Source of the DNA: Cryptomeria japonica
Lineage: Eukaryota; Streptophyta; Pinopsida; Cupressales; Cupressaceae
NCBI RefSeq assembly: GCF_030272615.1
Contig: NC_081406.1
Span: 168,102,361 to 168,166,360, forward strand
Direction: 5' to 3'
DNA length: 64,000 nt
The notes beneath the pieces are model-generated. The model had not been told where the DNA came from. It did no database searches and saw only the letters and a program-made list of their open reading frames with translations. Below, in pieces: positions 1-10,018 of this stretch. Within the stretch, counting starts at the first letter, position 1; every line of letters starts with the position of its first letter. The position numbers and the translations under genes are program-made.

Positions 1-657
1 TGGAAGCGGTTTTGGTCAACCAAGATGGAGTGGACCGGTGTCGGGGTTCACTAAGCATGACTACTAGCTGGTAGTGTCTGATCAACTCTAGGGTTTTCGG
101 TATGGCTTGTGCGGAGCAACTGATGGTGTTTTATGAATGTTAAGGATAAGGATCAGGATGCCAAGTCAACTATCTGCACGTGATTTCCTTGAGGATTTTG
201 TGTGTGGAGATCGAATGCATTGAATACCTACCTTGGGAATGTGCAATTTTCTGTGCGGTGTATGAAGAGTGCGTGATGGGTTACCGTTTTCTAGATGTGG
301 TGAAGATCAAACGATGCAGAGTGACATGAGATCTGTTTAGATCATTTCATTCTATGTAATGTGTTTGGACAGTCAGATTTGGATCGCTTGAAATTGTAAA
401 CATAAAATACTTAGGGTTTAGGGTTTATGTTACCGACCTAATTTTTGTCTACAAGGTCGATGAGTTTTGATATTGTTAGTGTTTGCAAATGTTGTGTTTG
501 TGTCTACATGTTGAGATACTTGCCAAACTAGAGTGTGGAACCTGCAGAGTGTGATTGCAGAGGAGAGGAGCTGAAAAGGATCTGCCTTAGCAAGTAGTGT
601 TGTTATCAAATTAAAGCTTTACCTGTTGACTTTTAACCATTTCAACAGAAGGAAAAT

Positions 658-842
658 CCCTTGACCGGGTAGCTTTAATAGGCTTGTTGTAAATCCTCTA
701 ACCAGGCGACTCAAGTTCATTGAGCTCTTTAAATCCTCTAGCGAGGTAACCTTTAACAGGGTTTATAGCCATCCCTTAACTGGGTGATCCCTAACAGGAT
801 CGGTTCCTAATAGAACCTTACTATAAAGTCTTTAACCGGACT
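658..842 (+). promoter_or_regulatory. Array of short inverted repeats with TAAC-type loops in E1 5' LTR
   Basis: At least six consecutive small inverted repeats are readable. CCTC/GAGG (735-746) has loop TAGC. CCC/GGG (773-784) has loop TTAACT. GATCC/GGATC (786-801) has loop CTAACA. GGTTC/GAACC (802-817) has loop CTAATA. AGTC/GACT (827-842) has loop TTTAACCG. CCC/GGG around 658-668 has loop TTGAC. Stems differ while loops stay alike. The same design occurs in E7, E4 and E5 LTRs. A role in RNA packaging, dimerisation or regulation is inference. Confidence 0.6.
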
Positions 843-905
843 AGGCTCCTAACAAAACAGACTTCAAAAGAGTTCAAAAGAAACTTGTGGGTATTCATCC
901 CCACT

Positions 906-931
906 GTGGTTTTTCCCATTTGGTTTTCCAC
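906..931 (+). promoter_or_regulatory. LTR hairpin with U-rich internal loop
   Basis: GTGG at 906-909 can pair with CCAC at 928-931. Between them lie five T, CCC, a short ATTT loop, GG and four T, giving two stems separated by facing T runs. Versions of it occur in E1, E2, E3, E4, E5 and E7 LTRs on the element's sense strand. It resembles the stem/U-rich loop/stem layout of ENE RNA-stability elements. That functional comparison is a hypothesis. Confidence 0.5.
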
Positions 932-1298
932 GTGAAAAATCTATGTGTTATGGGTTGTGAGTTTTCATGTGATGATTGAATAGTTTTTTATTAAAGTTGA
1001 ATATGCATGTAGTGCTAAATGATTGTGGTATTATTAATGCTACTCATGCATGACTAAACTAGTAAAGTTTCTATCAAGATCTGAGATCTATTAAAGTACT
1101 TTCAGTTAACTGGTTTAGTTGTCTGAAGCATTTCTGTGTTTAACCAGTATACCCATGGTTAAGTTAAGTGATGAATACAACCAGCCAACATTGTTTTAAT
1201 ATGACAAAGTGTTGAGAAAGTTTTTGTTGGTACTGATTCACCCCCCCACCCCTCTCAATACTAGTTAGGGTATAATTTGTTCATCATTATTCATTAAT

Positions 1299-1310
1299 TG
1301 GTATCAAAGT
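1299..1310 (+). other. Primer-binding site of E1
   Basis: TGGTATCAAAGT follows the 5' LTR with a two-base gap. It matches, with two changes, the TGGTATCAGAGC complement of plant initiator-Met tRNA seen intact in E4 and E7. Confidence 0.85.
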
Positions 1311-1370
1311 GACTTCAGGTCCTCAGTGATATAATCTTAACTGCTTGAGGCAAAAGATCCTTCTTTCAAG

Positions 1371-4300
1371 ATGAAGAGGGAAGGTCCTAAGTGCAATAGG
1401 GAGAACTTCAAAATATGGAAGGACAGAATGAAGATTTATATCAAGAGTTTGGGTGCTCAACACTAGAGCTATGTTGAGAATGCCTATGTAATCCCCATTG
1501 GCACTCTAACCGATGATCAGAAAAGAGAGATTCAAGAAAATGGGCAAGTCATGGAAGCCCTTATTAGCAGCCTGTCCAATATTGAGTTCGTTGATGTACA
1601 AGATAAGGACACTCCTAAGGATGTATGGGACACACTGGAAACCATTTATGGCAGTGATGAGCATGTCAAGAAAGCTAAGGAAGAAAGCCTTAGAGGAAAA
1701 TTTGAAGACATGATGATGGTTGAAGGTGAGACCATTCAACAATATGGCATAAGGATCAAGACTGTGGTTGGAGATATCAAGAGTATTGGTGAAACAATTG
1801 ATGATTCCACCATTGTCAGTAAAGTTCCAAGATCATTGTTACCGGTCTATGCAATCAGGGTTGCCATTATTCAGGAGTTAAGATCTATCGACAAGATAAA
1901 GGTATCTCTAGACTCTATCATTGCAAAGTTGATTGCATATGAATTGAATAGCTATGATGGTAGTGTTCAAAAGATAGAGTTAGCCTTTAGAGCGTTTGTT
2001 TCCTCTGCACCAACCAAAAAAGGAAAAGAAGTCAGCACCAGCTATGAATCTAGGCCAAACAGAGACATGGATGATGAGGACATTCTGATGGAGTTTGAAG
2101 CTCTTCTTGCCAAGAGACTTCCAAAAGGTATTAGAAAATATAGAGGTAAGCTTCCTCTAAAATGTTTTTCCTCCAATAAGGTAGGACATATAGCTGTTAA
2201 CTATCCTAACAATGACAATAAGGATAAACCGAAAAGTTTTAGAAAGTATAAAGGAGGAATTTGGAGAAATTGTCTTGTTGCAGTGGATGAAGGTGTTACC
2301 GATGAAGAATCTAGGGATGAAGAGAATGAGGACATTGTGTTTGTAGCTGTAAAGGAAGAGGTGTCTGACCAGAAAGCTCTTGTCTCTCGAATTGAAAAAT
2401 CTAATGAGTGGATCAATTATAGCGGGTGTTCTCACCACATGACTAATGACTAGAGAAAGTTTCTATCTCTGGAAGAATATGATGGAGGTGTTGTCCGGTT
2501 TGGCAAAGATTCACCTTGCATGGTGAGAGGAAAAGGATCCATCTCACTGAATGGAAAAAGCAGTGCGGATGATGTCTACTGGGTGGAAGGCATTAAGCAC
2601 AACCTTTTGAGTGTTGCTCAGCTGAACGACAAAGGACTCATTTTGGAGTTCAAAGGTGGAGTCTGGAGAATAATTGGAAAGAGTGGTGAACTTATTGCCA
2701 CTAGTAAGAAGACCAGAGGAAACCTGTTTCAGCTTAATGCCAAGATTAGTTAGTGCCTGATGGCAAAATTTGGTGACAGTTGGATATGGCATAGGAGACT
2801 TTGTCATATGAATTTTGACAATATTGTAAAGGCAAGTAAGATCGAGGCAGTAAGAGGATTGCCTTTGCTAAACAAACCAGAGAATGTTGTGTGTAGAAAA
2901 TGTCAACTTGGGAAGATGCCTTCCTCAACATTAAAAGGTAAGTCTTTTTCAGTAGAGAACTTACTTGATCTTGTGCACACAGATCTGTGTGATCCTATGA
3001 AAACAAGAAGTATTCAGGGAGATTGGTATTTCATGATTCTTATCGATGACTGCTCAAGAATGATGTGGGTCACATTCTTGAAAGACAAGTCTAAGGTGTT
3101 TGGAAAGTTCAAAGCCTTTAGAGAATTGGTTGAGAAGGAGAGCGACAAAAGAATAAAGTGTCTTAGAACCAATCAAGGAGGTGAATTCACTTCTGATGAA
3201 TTCAAATAGTACTGTGAAGAGAACAACATCAAGAGGCAGTTGTCTACCCCAAGGACACCATAGCAGAATGGCATAGCAGAAAGGAATAATAAGACTATAG
3301 TTGAAGCAGCCAGAACTATGCTGATTAAAGGAAAGGTTGCTCACACTTTTTGGAGAGAAGCGGTGAGCACTGTAGTCTATACCATGAACTAGGTACTCAT
3401 CAAGAAAGGTAAAGACAAAACCCCCTATGAGTACTAGAATGGGAGAACTCCTAATGTGAGTTATTTCAAGGTGTTTGGCAGTAAGTGCTATATCAGAAGA
3501 GGTGAGCATCTGAGTAAGTTTGATGCTAAATGTGATGAAGGAATATTTCTGGGATATTCCACTAAAAGAAAAGCTCTCAAATGCTACAACAACAGGAATC
3601 AAAAAATTGTTAAGAGTATCAATGTTAGGGTTGATGAATCTCCTGAGGAGCCTGAGGAAGCCTGCAACAAGCAAGCGGAAGATGAACCAGATGTAGCCTT
3701 CTGGGAACCGGTTAAAAAGGAAACAAGTTGCAAACACCAAAAAGACCTTAGTGTTCCTATATCGGTAGAAGTTGCAACAGGTGAAGAAGAAGATGAAGTG
3801 GAATAAGAAGAGGAAAAGCAAGCAGAACCAGCTAGGGTCATTCCTAGGTATGTGAAACTAAATCATGATCCGAAGTAGATCATAGGAGATAAAGATGCAG
3901 GGATACTCACAAGGAGAAAGGTGAAAGAAAACTCTTGCATGATTTCTGAATTTGAGCCTAAAACCACTAGAGCGGCACTTACCAATAGAGACTAGATAAA
4001 GGCAATCGAAGAGGAGCTGGAATAGATAGAAAATAATGTAACATGGTCCTTGGTACCCAAAACGGAACACAAGAATGTAATAGGTACCAAATGGGTCTTT
4101 AGGAATAAGCTGAATGAAGAAGGCACAGTGGTAAGGAACAAGGCAAGACTTGTATGCAAGGGATATGCTCAAGAAGAGGGAGAAGACTATGGAGAAACCT
4201 TTGCCCCAGTGGCTAGACTGGGAGGTGTCTGAATGCTACTTACATTTGTAGCATTCAAGGGATTTAAGGTATACTCGATGGATGTGAATCCTGCATTCTT

Positions 4301-5458
4301 GAATGGAATCCTAGAAGAAAAAGTGTATATTGAGAAACCAGATGGATTTGCTTTGTCAAAAGATAGTAACATGGTGTGTAGATTACACAAGGTCCTGTAT
4401 GGATTGAAACATGCACCTAGGGCATGGTATGAATGGTTACACTCTCATCTTGTGAAAATAGGATTTCAGAGAACAAGTGAGGACAACAACATATACCTGA
4501 AATCTAAAGGTGATCAGATACTGATATGTGAACTATTTGTAGATGACATAATCTTTAGAGGAGATGATGAAATGAGTCATGCATTTGCAGATAAATGAAG
4601 AAAGAGTTTGAGATATCTCTCATTGGAGAGATAAAGTTCTTCATTGGTCTACAGATTCAGCAAATGAAAGAAGGAATCTTCATTACCGAGTCCAAGTATA
4701 TCAAAGAGGTATTGAAGACCTTTGGCATGAAGGAGAGCAAACTGGTTGGAACACCGATGGTGACCGGCTACAAACTGACTAAGGAGGATGACTTAGCATT
4801 GGTGAATGAGAAAGAGTACCGGTCAATGATCAGTAAGCTACACAATAGATTGGATATTGCTCATGCAGTGGGCATAGTAGCTCATTTTCAGAAGAGTTCA
4901 AGAGAATCCCACTTGGTAGCGGTAAAGAGGATTCTTAGATACCTGAAAGGGACAGTTGACTATGTATTGTGGTATCCATACAATGGTGACTTTGATCTCA
5001 AAGTGTTTACAAATGCAGATTGGGTAGGTAATGTGGATGACCGGAAGAGCACAACCGGTGGAGTGTTCTTCCTTAGTGGAAGACTAGTCTCCTAGACAAG
5101 CAAGAAGAAGAGTTGTATTTCCTAGTCTACAGCTGAAGCAGAATATGTGGCAGCATTTATGAACTGCACTCAAGCAATCTGGATGAAGCATGTACTGAAT
5201 GGCTTGAAAGTGCCTATATCTGAACCAGATACTAGTGCAATCAATATTTCCAAAAATCCGATATTGCATGCTAGGACAAAACACATTGAACTCAAGTATC
5301 ATTTCTTGAGAGAAAAGGTTCAAAATAAAGAGGTTGTATTATATCATGTTTCCAGTAAGGAGTAGTTAGCAGACATATTCACTAAGCCCTTACCGAAGAC
5401 TACATTTAAATATTTGAGAGGTGAATTAGGGGTTCTGCCCATTCATGAAGTGAATTAA
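1371..5458 (+). pseudogene. E1 Copia gag-pol polyprotein, decayed
   Basis: One frame starts at ATG 1371 (MKREGPK) and encodes Gag, protease, integrase, reverse transcriptase and RNase H in Copia order. Visible landmarks are a decayed Gag zinc knuckle (CFSSNKVGHIAVN, about 2160), the protease region SGCSHHMT (about 2420), integrase HHCC (HRRLCH...CRKCQLGK, 2790-2910) with catalytic core (LVHTDLC, IDDCSRMMW, TNQGGEF), RT FVDDIIF (about 4540), and RNase H NADWVGNVDDRKSTTGG (about 5010). Many in-frame stops interrupt it (1464, 2451, 2751, 3207, about 3262, 4212, 5093, 5363 and others). A 1-bp deletion near 4592 moves the last third to another frame. Most stops fit CAG->TAG, (C)TGG->TAG or CGA->TGA. 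The protein cannot be made from this copy. Confidence 0.92.
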
Positions 5459-5758
5459 AAATGTGTGCTCCACATCAGTCAGGTACTAAAATGACAAATC
5501 TTATAAGATTGATGTGTTGAAGGATGCTACTCCATAGGGGGAGAAACATAGTGGAGATTGGAAGCTTGTGCCTCCACTTTGGCATTGTTGTCAAAGGGGG
5601 AGAAGATATCTGATGATGAATATATATGGTAGAGTACACACTGACTAGTCCAGATGGTGGTGGCTGTAATCTTTGAACCGGTGCATGACAACCGGTATAT
5701 GTTATTGAGCATGGTGTAGATATTGAGCAATGATACACTTAGTATTGCCATCAATTCC
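5459..5758 (+). other. E1 3' untranslated internal region
   Basis: About 300 bases lie between the end of pol and the polypurine tract. No ORF is present. It holds G-rich stretches resembling the tract (CATAGGGGGAGAAA near 5533 and TCAAAGGGGGAGAAG near 5593). E4 has a similar repeated arrangement before its 3' LTR. Confidence 0.6.
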
Positions 5759-5770
5759 AAAGGGGGGGAT
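5759..5770 (+). other. Polypurine tract of E1
   Basis: AAAGGGGGGGAT lies immediately before the TGTTGG start of the 3' LTR, the expected plus-strand priming site. Confidence 0.85.
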
Positions 5771-7153
5771 TGTTGGCATATGATGAAGCGATGACAATGT
5801 ATGTTGTCATTGATGTCAATAGGTGAATTGGTATGAAGATTAGAAGTAGTTTTGGTCAACCAGGATGGAGTGGACCAGTGTCGGGGTTCACTAAGCATGA
5901 CTACCGTTTGGTAGTCTCTCATCAGCTCTAGGGTTTCTGGTATGGCTTGTGTGGAGCAACCGATGGTGTTTTGTGAATGTTAAGGATAAGGATTAGGATG
6001 CCACGTCAGCTATGTGCACATGAAGGATTTCCTTGAGGATTTTACACGTGGATATCAAATGCATTGAATGCCTATCTTGGGAATGCATGATTTTCTGAGC
6101 GGTGTATGAAGAGTGCATGATGGGTTACCATTTTCTAGATGCGGTGAAGAACAGACGATGCAGAGTGACTTGAGATCTGTTTAGATCATTTCATTCTATG
6201 TAATGTGTTTGGACGGTCAGATTTGGACCGCTTGAAATTGTAAACCTAAAATACTTAGGGTTTAGGGTTTATGTTACTGACCTAATTATTGTCAATAAGG
6301 TCGATGAGTTTTTATATTGTTAGTGTTGGTAAATGTTGTGTTTGTGTCTGCATGTTGAGATACTTGCCAAACCAGAGTGTAGAACCTGCAAAGTGTGATT
6401 GCAAAGGAGAGGAGCTAAAAAGGATCTACCTTAGCAAGTAGTGTTGTTATTAGATCAAAGCTTTTCCTGTTGACTTCTAACCATTTCAATAGAAGGAAAA
6501 TCCCTTGACTGGGTAGCTTTAACAGGCTTGTTGTAAATCCTCTCACCAGGTGACTCAAGTTCATTGAGTTCTTTAAATCCTCTAGCGAGGTAACCGTTAA
6601 CAGGGTTTCAACCTTTAACAAGGTTTATAGCCATCCCTTAACTGGGTGATCCCTAACAGGATCGGTTCCTAACAGAACCTTATTGTAAAGTCTTTAACCG
6701 GATAAGGCTCCTAACAGAGAGGACTTCAAAAGAGTTCAAAACAAGCTTGTGGGTATTCATCCCCACCATGATTTTTCCCATTTGGGTTTCCACATGAAAA
6801 ATCTGTGTGTTATGGGTTGTGAGTTTTCATGTGATGATTGAGTAGTTTTTGATTAAAGTTGAATATGCATGTAGTGCTAAATGATTGTGGTATTATTGAT
6901 GCTACTCATGCATGACTAAACTGGTAAAGGTGCTATCAAGATTTGAGATCGGTTAAAGTACTTTTCGTTAACCGGTTTAGTTGTCTGAAGCATTTTTGTG
7001 TTTAACCAGTATACCCATGGTTAAGTTTAGTGATGAAGACAACCGGTCAGCATTGTTTTAATATGATAAAGTGTTGAGAAAGTTTTTGCCGGTACTAATT
7101 CACCCCCCCTCTCAGTACCAATTAGGGTATCATTTGTTCATCATTATTCATTA
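5771..7153 (+). repeat. 3' LTR of E1
   Basis: This 1,383-bp repeat begins TGTTGGCATATGATG and ends TTCATTA. It matches 1-1296 throughout. It carries the same telomere-like TTTAGGG pair (6255-6270), hairpin array (about 6495-6715), U-loop hairpin (about 6767-6793) and C tract (near 7102) as the 5' copy. It borders a microsatellite directly. Confidence 0.92.
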
Positions 7154-7318
7154 GTATGTATGTATGTATGTATGTATGTATATATGTATATATGTATGTA
7201 TATATATATGTATGTACTATATAACATATACATACATATATATGTACGTATCTATGTATGTATATATATATATATGTATATGTATATGTATGTATGTATG
7301 TATGTACACACACACACA
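7154..7318. repeat. TATG/TA/CA microsatellite
   Basis: Runs of TATG, ATAC, TA and finally CA dinucleotides start right at the 3' LTR edge of E1. ORFs crossing it are Tyr/Ile/Cys-rich products of the repeat, not genes. Confidence 0.93.
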
Positions 7319-9195
7319 TAAAATTCAAATTTATTTTTCCCAGGGACAATCTCATCCATGTATGGTGCAAACAATCTTTTCGAAAACAAATTGCTAAGAA
7401 AGAGAGAAAACTCCACCGACCTAGGAAATATAAGTGATGACAAGAAATTCGAAGAAGAGCTAAATCTAAATCCAAATCCAAACAAGCTTCAACCAAGCCC
7501 ACATCCAAGCAAGCTCCAGTCAACCAAAATCTCCAAATAGTAGAAAAATAATTCCAGAAGCTAACCTGGAAAAATGCTTAGAGAGCTCAATAAATAAATT
7601 TGCATTCGAAAACTATGCAATAAAACAACCAATCAAAATAATGTACAATACTATATTCTATACCAACCCCCTTCCTGAATTTGAGGTAAGAATATAAAAT
7701 AATATTATTTACTCACCCCAAATCTCAACCAATAGAACAATAGGGTAGGTAAGATTTACAATATTTAATTATCCAAGTAATAACAAGAGAAATATACAAC
7801 CAATAAAAATTAAATAATAAATCAAGGGTGATTATAAAAAAATACCACAAATGAATATAAGATCATACTAAAATAAAATCATGAATAATTAAACAATAAA
7901 TGAATAATAAATAAATAATTGATTAAACACTAAATCATTAAATCAATTAAATAATTATAAAAGCACCAAATAAATATTAGCCAATAAATCAATAAACATT
8001 AACCAAATAAACCAATCTTAATAAAAATTAATCAAGCCAACATAATAAATATTAATAAATCACTCAATTAATAATTAAATAATCCAAACAATATAATAAA
8101 TTAACTCTAACATTAATAAACTATATTAAACAAATATTAATTAATCACATAATCAAATACTCACAACACCTCAAAGCAACCCGACATTGGGTTCAGCATC
8201 ATAGCACAAGACTCCAACCAACGACTCAAGCCACGATGCTAACTAACAAGGATGACAAAATAAGCCTAGAGTGTGTAGAGGAAACTCATGCCATCTCCAA
8301 CAACTTGCCATTGGGATAAAGACACACTCAAACTTGTGAGACTAGGTGGAGTTGGTGTCTAGTACCTGTAATCTTGCAACCACCACTAACCACAATAATA
8401 TATACCATAAATATTCAGGCAAGTGAAGAGAATCGCAATGTCATATCGTGCTCATGACTAGTGGTATGACATTGTCTCTATCACAAGTACACTAGAAGAC
8501 AATCAAAACCATCATAGCATCCACTCAATCAATATGATCATGAAATAGGGTTAGCATAATCAAGATGGCATCGTAATCTAATAACAAAATGATGCACATC
8601 CAAGGACAATGATAAGTGCATATAGATCATCAAATATAAATCCATCACCATAATAGTCTATGATCTGTCAATCATCCATAGAGTCATCATATAACATATG
8701 TCCATATAAATGTCTAGCATCATGAAATATCATCAGAAATATAGGTAGAGTCATAAGCATGAATCAAAACATCATCAAAGAGTCTAAGCAAGTCTAATAA
8801 TGGATAAGTCAAAAGATGAATCAAGGAGGGACACTACAATAGGAATCACCAAACCCCATGAGAAGGAGAGCCCCAAACATTCCACTTGAAATTCTCTATG
8901 GACAAATTTTAAGAAAAATATTTCACTACACAAAACCTTCATCACATAGAAGTTCCTTAAAAGCTACAGAGAAGACCCACACCACTAACCAGCAAATGAA
9001 AATATTTAAAAATAATAATCAACATAGGCTCTCTTGCACCAATCAGGATATTTAAGTTATTTACATTTCTAACATTACATATACCCTTTTTAATGAATTT
9101 ATTTAAAGAGTGTTTCAAGTTCCAAGTTTTTCAATAAAATATAATTTTAGTTTGACATTAAATATATATTTAAATTGATCTTCTCCATTTTACAG
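7319..9195. other. AT-rich non-coding DNA, possible old LTR relic
   Basis: No coding frame is convincing. The 7620-8160 part is very AT-rich, made of AATAAT/TTAAAT-like words. From about 8160 to 8838 composition changes. The reverse complement of the end at 8838 begins TGTAGTGTCCCTCC, which looks like an LTR start, so a decayed minus-strand LTR is possible. No second copy or internal region supports this. The last 100 bases are AT-rich and lead into a splice acceptor at 9195, so part may be intron of the receptor kinase gene. Confidence 0.35.
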
Positions 9196-9448
9196 GGATT
9201 TAAGCTTTAACAATTTATATGGAGATATTCCAAAATCTCTCAGTGAATTTTCGAATTCAAAATTTTTGTAAGTATCAATGTACTACAATAAAATTAATAA
9301 CTATTATTTATTTTTTATTTATTTTTAATGAATATATAATCTTATCAAATTTAATCATGACAATATTGTTGCATTACAGGCTCCTTGGGAACAATAGTTT
9401 GTCAGGTCCAATTGATCATTGGTTGTTTGATTCAAACTACAAAATAAT
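9196..9448 (+). CDS. LRR receptor-like kinase (LRR-VIII type), exons n and n+1
   Basis: Two exons are bounded by consensus splice sites. Exon 9196-9267 (TTTTACAG before, GTAAGT after) is exactly 72 nt and encodes DLSFNNLYGDIPKSLSEFS. Exon 9380-9448 (CATTACAG before, GTGAGA after) is 69 nt and encodes LLGNNSLSGPIDHWLFDSN. Each is one 23-24-residue leucine-rich repeat (LxLxxNxLxGxIP), and all junctions split the codon after its second base. One-repeat exons of this phase are typical of plant LRR receptor-like kinases, where the repeats form the ectodomain. The reading frame continues into exons at 17491-18080 across an intron that contains the LINE. No upstream LRR exon, signal peptide or kinase domain is visible, so this is an internal gene piece or a pseudogene. 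Confidence 0.75.
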
Positions 9449-9519
9449 GTGAGATTTATTATGATTAATGTTATATAATATCCATACTAAATATTTTGCA
9501 TGTACATTTCTTCTAATGA

Positions 9520-9537
9520 CATGATGTGATTTCTTTT
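9520..9537. repeat. Target-site duplication of LINE, left copy
   Basis: CATGATGTGATTTCTTTT recurs exactly at 17365-17382. The left copy abuts the T-rich tract that is the LINE poly(A) tail on the minus strand. Confidence 0.92.
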
Positions 9538-10018
9538 TTTCTTTTTTTTTTGATAAAAGTGGATAGAACCACTGAACTATATTAAATTTTAAAAGTTTTT
9601 TACACTGTCTGGTTCAAAAAGCACTGAAGGGAAAGAACTAGTAAGAAAACCCTTCAGTATTGCTTAAGTAACACAAGCCTATTCTACCCAATACACAATG
9701 CCCATTGGCATAGTACATCAAAAAACCCATCCCAATTACATTAGCTGCATTACATATAAAGGAAGCCGCCAACAGAAGCATATAGAAGGAAGATTAAAGT
9801 ATGATCACCGAAGGATGCATATCCATTGCTTCCAAAAAACATCAGTCTGAACCACCCCTGTCTATGAAACACAATTCTCCAAACCACTGGTTAGAATGAT
9901 ACCACATAGCAGAAATGAAACCATGATCAGAGATCCTATCAAAATAAACATTGTGATCAAGCATAGCAGAACCCACACCAAATAAGGAGGTTGATGAAGA
10001 CTACAACTATGACCTTCT
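9538..10018 (-). other. LINE 3' UTR and poly(A) tail
   Basis: About 470 bases lie between the ORF2 stop and a T-rich tract (9538-9551), the poly(A) end seen on the plus strand. No ORF is present. Confidence 0.8.

Larger units (their letters stand above)
1..1296 (+). repeat. 5' LTR of E1 (partial)
   Basis: It repeats at 5771-7153. It ends in TTCATTA just before the primer site; E7 has TTCATCA at the same point, so the terminal CA has mutated. From 5' to 3' it holds two telomere-like TTTAGGG units near 410-427, a chain of small inverted repeats with TAAC-type loops (658-842), a hairpin with T-rich internal loops (906-931), and a C-rich tract near 1242-1256. Compared with the 3' LTR it lacks one copy of an approximately 18-bp duplicated segment (near 6605-6622). 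Confidence 0.92.
1..7153 (+). mobile_element. E1: Ty1/Copia LTR retrotransposon, 5' end cut by window edge
   Basis: LTR, initiator-Met primer site, one gag-pol frame, polypurine tract and a second LTR follow in the order expected for a Copia element. Base 1 aligns with base 5841 of the 3' LTR, so about 70 bases of the 5' LTR lie outside the window. The two LTRs differ at roughly 15 of the first 120 aligned bases by my count, and the coding region has many stops, so the copy is old and inactive. E7 (55167-62355) is a second copy of the family in the opposite orientation. The left target duplication cannot be checked. Confidence 0.93.

Noticed and set aside
410-427. True interstitial telomere repeat
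   Set aside because: Only two units, found at the same place in both LTRs; it is part of the LTR.
3054-3821. 255-codon minus-strand ORF
   Set aside because: Antisense shadow of E1 integrase/RT coding sequence; no domain recognised.
7122-7540. ORFs rich in Tyr/Ile/Cys on both strands
   Set aside because: They run through the TATG/TA/CA microsatellite and have no other support.
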